9,507 nt of DNA, from positions 1 through 9,507 of the forward strand of contig JAEWQC010000172.1 in the NCBI GenBank assembly GCA_023399355.1. The letters are read 5' to 3'. Origin of the DNA: Bacillota bacterium. GTDB lineage: Bacteria; Bacillota; Clostridia; Acetivibrionales; DTU013. Both the position numbers and the translations under genes were made by a program. Positions 6,690-9,507 of the stretch are shown here, piece by piece. Position 1 is the stretch's first letter. The number at the start of each line of letters is the position of its first letter. The notes under the pieces are model-generated. The model was not told the DNA's origin. It searched no databases and saw only the letters and a list, made by a program, of their open reading frames with translations.

Positions 6690-7509
6690 TTTTCACCTGT
6701 CCTGGTTTAAAACAAAAATCCGCTAATTGCCCATTAGCTTTATTTTTTAATATCATTGATGATGTATGTTGAAATTTCTTATATGCTCTCCTGCTTCTCA
6801 TCGTATTTATAAGTATTCCTTCATTTACAAAACACTGAAACTTTTTGATAAACAATGGTATTTCATCAATAATCTTGTATCCAATTTCACGTTCAAACTC
6901 CATATTATTAAATCCTGAGAACTTACTGCATTTATTAACAACTAATTTAATTTTTTTGGAATCCAATGAGTACCGCTCCATCACTTCTTTAAACAGAACC
7001 ATTTTCCATCCGCATGACATATCTTGTATCACCGGTATTATGATGCTGTCAGCTTCGTCTAAAAGCACGATATTCCTTTCACACAAGTCCGATGATGAAT
7101 CGACAATAATGGTGTCATAATCCAAACTTCTCATTATGTCTACAATAATTTTTGTGTGTTTCTCATTCACGATATCCATCTTTATCGGATTAGCACTTAT
7201 AAGCACATCCAGGTTATCAATAACATCGCTTTTAACAATTGAGCCTTTTACTACATCAGAAAACCTGCCTGTTTTTGCAGACTTAATATCCAGTTCCAAT
7301 AACGTAATAATTGCTGACAATCCATACCCGCCTTTTTGAGGTATCCTTAATGTTGCCATAATACCCCCGAACATAGACATGTCTATCAGCAACGTTTTAT
7401 TGCCCGCCAATGAATTGAATATTGCGGTGTTGACAGCTAATGTTGATTTCCCCGCTCCCCCCTGTGGTGAGTAAAAAAGAACAATCCTACTTTTATGAGT
7501 ACTCTCCAT
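6679..7509 (-). CDS. tadZ: TadZ/CpaE-like ParA/MinD-family ATPase, receiver-less form
   Basis: A 276-residue P-loop protein of the SIMIBI class. Its deviant Walker A is SPQGGAGKST at residues 14-23, a KTLLIDM Walker A' segment lies at about 38-44, and a TIIVDSSSD Walker B region lies at about 133-141. TadZ/CpaE proteins bind the pole and recruit the Tad machinery, and the position directly before tadA fits this. Two things stand out. The signature lysine of ParA/MinD (KGGxGK) is glutamine here, while the P-loop lysine K21 is present. The protein also starts straight with the ATPase fold and lacks the N-terminal receiver-like domain of longer TadZ/CpaE proteins. A basic stretch TMRSRRAYKKF lies near the C-terminus. 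The start is ATG at 7509 with GGAGA eight bases upstream, directly after the cpaB stop. Confidence 0.85.
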   Translation of the reverse strand: MESTHKSRIVLFYSPQGGAGKSTLAVNTAIFNSLAGNKTLLIDMSMFGGIMATLRIPQKGGYGLSAIITLLELDIKSAKTGRFSDVVKGSIVKSDVIDNLDVLISANPIKMDIVNEKHTKIIVDIMRSLDYDTIIVDSSSDLCERNIVLLDEADSIIIPVIQDMSCGWKMVLFKEVMERYSLDSKKIKLVVNKCSKFSGFNNMEFEREIGYKIIDEIPLFIKKFQCFVNEGILINTMRSRRAYKKFQHTSSMILKNKANGQLADFCFKPGQVKNEC

Positions 7510-8280
7510 TTATTTGTCTCCATTTTTTGTTTCATCATCTTTACTGTTACTTTCTTCCTTTGTAAATGGATCAATGAATTTGTTAATACTGGTTGGATAA
7601 ATAATTTCAACTTCGCCTTGTAATGGATTCAATAACAAATCGATTTTACCATTTCTTTTTGCAAATGTTAGGTCAACAGCTTCTTGCGGAGTAACCTCCA
7701 GTGAAATGTTCTGTGAAGCATTCCCTCCCTTCTCTGTTATTTTCTCCACATCATTAACTGCTATATGTTGAAGAATTATCGTTGAAAAGCTACCAACAGC
7801 ATCATTTCCTGCTGTAAGAACCACATCAACATAATCACCTGTTTTCAATTTATTCAAAACTGCGCCTTGTGAATCGACCCTAACTGTCATAATACGTTTA
7901 CTATTGGCAATAAAGTAAGCAGTGTTTATAGTATTATTCTCATTGATTACTTTGTTTTCAATAAGTGACCGTTTTGTGCCCCGAATAACATCATCCTTAT
8001 CAATAACTTTGCCTTTGGGAATCTTTATCTTCGATATGGCCAGATTCATATCTTTCAAACTTGCAATAGAATCCGGAGCTAATATATTTTTATCAGCCTT
8101 TCTAATATTAATTTCTTTGAGCATGTCATCAGTCACCCAAACCCTTGCTTCTATATCCTTATCTGCTATAATTACCGTAACCTCCTCCCGCAGACCTTTC
8201 AAATAGATGTAAGCAGCAATTGATATTGTAATTGCCAATATAACAGTTAAGATAACTTTTATCTTTGTGTAAAAAGCCAA
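7510..8280 (-). CDS. cpaB: Flp pilus assembly protein CpaB/RcpC (SAF domain)
   Basis: A 256-residue membrane-anchored protein. The N-terminal transmembrane segment lies at about 8-27. A SAF domain follows (about 33-100), with VTVIIADKDIEARVWVTDDML and IPKGKVIDKDDVI. The CpaB/RcpC domain lies at about 125-225, with SQGAVLNKLKTGDYVDVVL and ISLEVTPQEAVDLTFAKRNGKIDLLL, a close match to the family pattern. The tail from about 238 is hydrophilic and charged. In Gram-negative bacteria RcpC/CpaB works with the secretin; no secretin gene is seen here, so it may instead contact the wall or the growing pilus. The start is TTG at 8280: a stop codon lies a few codons upstream in frame, and GGGTGGG (8287-8293) is six bases before it. 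The gene is 12 bases after the regulator and abuts tadZ. Confidence 0.88.
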   Translation of the reverse strand: MAFYTKIKVILTVILAITISIAAYIYLKGLREEVTVIIADKDIEARVWVTDDMLKEINIRKADKNILAPDSIASLKDMNLAISKIKIPKGKVIDKDDVIRGTKRSLIENKVINENNTINTAYFIANSKRIMTVRVDSQGAVLNKLKTGDYVDVVLTAGNDAVGSFSTIILQHIAVNDVEKITEKGGNASQNISLEVTPQEAVDLTFAKRNGKIDLLLNPLQGEVEIIYPTSINKFIDPFTKEESNSKDDETKNGDK

Positions 8281-8286
8281 TATAAT

Positions 8287-8293
8287 CCCACCC
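8287..8293 (-). promoter_or_regulatory. Ribosome binding site that supports the TTG start of cpaB
   Basis: GGGTGGG lies six bases before the TTG at 8280. An in-frame TAG lies upstream and the next in-frame ATG is at codon 53, inside the SAF domain, so TTG is the only start that keeps the membrane anchor. Confidence 0.55.
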
Positions 8294-9102
8294 TAATTAT
8301 TAATTAATAACCATATTTCATATAACAAATAAAACATAGCCGCATCCATTCTGCTACTTGTTCCTAATTTATCAGATAGCCTGCTAAGATATGTTTTTAC
8401 TGTTTTATTCGAAATACCCATTTCATTGGCAATCTTTTCATTTGGATATCCTTCAATAACATAATCCAATACAGAACGTTCCTTATCTGTTAGTATGGGA
8501 AAAATCATATTTACCTTGCTAAAAGCTTCATATTTCTTTATATGCTTTAAAATAGCACTTTGCAGTTTGCTTTTTTTTAAATCTTCTGTAATACTTTGGG
8601 ATAAAGTCTCTATAAATGCTCTAAGTCCATTTATTCCACCTTTTGTTAATGTGGATATCCCGATGTAGCCAATTATTTTTTTATTCAAATATATGGGTGA
8701 GGCTACACACGATAACTTTTTTGAATTTTTGCTATAGTGTTCATCCCTAACAACATAAGCGACTTCTTTCTTATATGCAGATAACGCAATAGCATTTGTG
8801 CCGAATTTTTCTTCGCTGAGAATGGTTCTGGCAGCAGGAACCAATTTAGCAATTTCTTCATTGCAATTTTTATTAATAAAGCAGTTTAAAACCTCCAAAT
8901 TACAATTAACAATAGTAAAAAAGCTATTATATAATGCAAAAAAAGTAGATTTTATTCTTTTTAGATTTTCGCCAGTTATCCTGATCAATTCCTTGTCATA
9001 AACATAATCCTCAGCTTCATTAGCTAATAAAGCCGTGGAAGCAGGTTCATATTTTATTTGTAAACTACGTTGATGTGATCCCAGGATGTAGCTGTTATAC
9101 AT
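8293..9102 (-). CDS. Transcriptional regulator: AcoR-like GAF sensor fused to a LuxR-type HTH
   Basis: A 269-residue regulator. The C-terminal 65 residues are a LuxR/FixJ-type helix-turn-helix: LTDKERSVLDYVIEGYPNEK, then IANEMGISNKTVKTYLSRLSDKLG (about 204-247). The N-terminal part resembles the sensor of sigma-54 activators such as AcoR: SHQRSLQIKYEPAS at 9-22 (like the SWxRC...GLxP start), then a GAF domain at about 55-172 with EKFGTNAIALSAYKKEVAYV, DEHY at 120-123 and LSCVASPIYLNKKIIGYIGIS. AcoR-type proteins carry an AAA+ and a Fis domain after this sensor; here both are replaced by the LuxR helix-turn-helix. The GAF ligand is unknown. The start is ATG at 9102 with a GGTGAG-like site just upstream. 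Placed 12 bases ahead of cpaB, it probably controls the pilus operon, though this is inferred from position only. Confidence 0.85.
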   Translation of the reverse strand: MYNSYILGSHQRSLQIKYEPASTALLANEAEDYVYDKELIRITGENLKRIKSTFFALYNSFFTIVNCNLEVLNCFINKNCNEEIAKLVPAARTILSEEKFGTNAIALSAYKKEVAYVVRDEHYSKNSKKLSCVASPIYLNKKIIGYIGISTLTKGGINGLRAFIETLSQSITEDLKKSKLQSAILKHIKKYEAFSKVNMIFPILTDKERSVLDYVIEGYPNEKIANEMGISNKTVKTYLSRLSDKLGTSSRMDAAMFYLLYEIWLLINN

Positions 9103-9119
9103 TTACTCACCCACTTAAT

Positions 9120-9507
9120 TTACCAACTGCTTTTAACAAACTTAATACCTGAAAGATATAACCTATTATACGACTTAACCCATAAGTCTAAAGTCAATTT
9201 GGAATTGCTGTTTTCGAACGCTAAATCATAACTGAACTTTATTTCTTTACTATCTTTTCCGATTTCGTAATCACTTAATTTGTACGAAATTAATTTCCCG
9301 CAATCTTTTTCTATTGCGGACAGATAATTAACGAATTGCTGAGTACTTCCAGCGCCATGTAGTTGTTTATCGCCTTTTTCATAGATACTCGAATATTCAC
9401 CTGCTTTAAAATCTGATATAATCTGGTTGGAGAACTCTTTATATTTTACATCGATAGAACCTGTGGTACTATCGGGTAAAGATTTATTACATGATAGTAT
9501 TAAGTCA
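9120..9507 (-). CDS. Small secreted lipoprotein of unknown function (5' end outside the window)
   Basis: An open frame runs from the right window edge to a TAA at 9120-9122, giving 128 residues with the start codon missing. The visible sequence begins DLILSCNKS: a hydrophobic stretch ending in cysteine, which fits the end of a lipoprotein signal peptide (ILSC lipobox), so the start should be only a short distance upstream. The mature part of about 120 residues is hydrophilic, with KYKEFSNQIISDFKAGEYSSIYEKG, then FVNYLSAIEKDCG and predicted strands near the C-terminus (KEIKFSYDLAF, KLTLDLWV, LYLSGIKF). The pattern of a helical start and beta-rich end recalls small NTF2-like or DUF4019-type lipoproteins, but I cannot assign a family. 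It precedes the regulator by 17 bases and may be part of the same transcript. Confidence 0.72.
   Translation of the reverse strand, partial: DLILSCNKSLPDSTTGSIDVKYKEFSNQIISDFKAGEYSSIYEKGDKQLHGAGSTQQFVNYLSAIEKDCGKLISYKLSDYEIGKDSKEIKFSYDLAFENSNSKLTLDLWVKSYNRLYLSGIKFVKSSW
9165..9192 (-). promoter_or_regulatory. Weak candidate promoter ahead of the regulator, inside the lipoprotein gene
   Basis: On the minus strand a perfect TATAAT (9165-9170) lies 16 bases after TTTAGA (9187-9192), a 4 of 6 match to the -35 consensus. A start near 9158 would give the regulator a leader of about 56 bases and let the pilus genes be transcribed without the lipoprotein gene. The -35 match is modest. Confidence 0.3.

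Noticed and set aside
2313..8280. A type II secretion or type IVa pilus system
   Set aside because: The Glu-Tyr Flp pilin, TadE-like proteins, the CpaB/RcpC SAF protein, the TadZ-type ATPase and two separate short F-domain proteins together identify the Tad (type IVb/IVc) system instead.
8297..8310. Perfect 14-base palindrome TTATTAATTAATAA at the end of the regulator gene
   Set aside because: It consists only of A and T and encodes the last residues of the regulator; a hairpin would be too weak to act as a terminator, and such palindromes are common by chance in AT-rich DNA.
9165..9197. TTGACT paired with TATAAT as a promoter for the regulator
   Set aside because: TTGACT is a better -35 match than TTTAGA, but the spacing is 21 bases, too long for a normal promoter; only the 16-base pairing was kept, with low confidence.

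Overview
The window looks like part of a low-G+C Gram-positive genome, most likely a clostridial bacterium. The base composition is AT-rich, Shine-Dalgarno sequences of the AGGAGG type sit in front of most genes, and a Tad (Flp) pilus gene set is present with no outer-membrane secretin among the genes seen. The species cannot be named from sequence reading alone.

All eleven genes lie on the minus strand, so the window reads from right to left. From 9507 down: the 3' part of a small lipoprotein gene (9120-9507, cut by the window edge); a regulator with an AcoR-type GAF sensor and a LuxR-type helix-turn-helix (8293-9102); cpaB/rcpC (7510-8280); tadZ (6679-7509); the pilus ATPase tadA (5298-6689); the major pilin flp (5072-5275); the minor pilin-like tadE (4570-5031); a second TadE/TadG-like protein (4163-4561); the membrane platform genes tadC (3243-4151) and tadB (2313-3221); a heparinase II/III-like protein (468-2291); and the first ~147 codons of a radical SAM enzyme (1-443).

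Gaps between genes are at most about 40 bases. Two pairs overlap (tadZ/tadA by 11 bases; tadE and the next gene meet closely), and no convincing terminator is visible, so the set may be one operon that continues past both window edges. Inside it, a promoter-like sequence in the tail of tadA (5307-5335), the strongest Shine-Dalgarno in the window and a small hairpin behind flp suggest that the pilin is expressed separately and at a higher level. A weaker promoter candidate lies in the tail of the lipoprotein gene, ahead of the regulator.

Working model: TadA powers the TadB/TadC inner-membrane platform, which assembles Flp and the TadE-type minor pilins; TadZ localises the machine, CpaB acts on the extracytoplasmic side, and the GAF-LuxR protein controls the operon. 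The most unusual part is the end of the operon, where a signal-less heparinase II/III-like protein that seems to have lost its usual catalytic residues and an anSME-like radical SAM enzyme follow the pilus genes directly. Their link to the pilus is unknown. No stretch over 300 bases lacks a gene, and I saw no tRNA, rRNA, CRISPR array, insertion sequence or attachment site.
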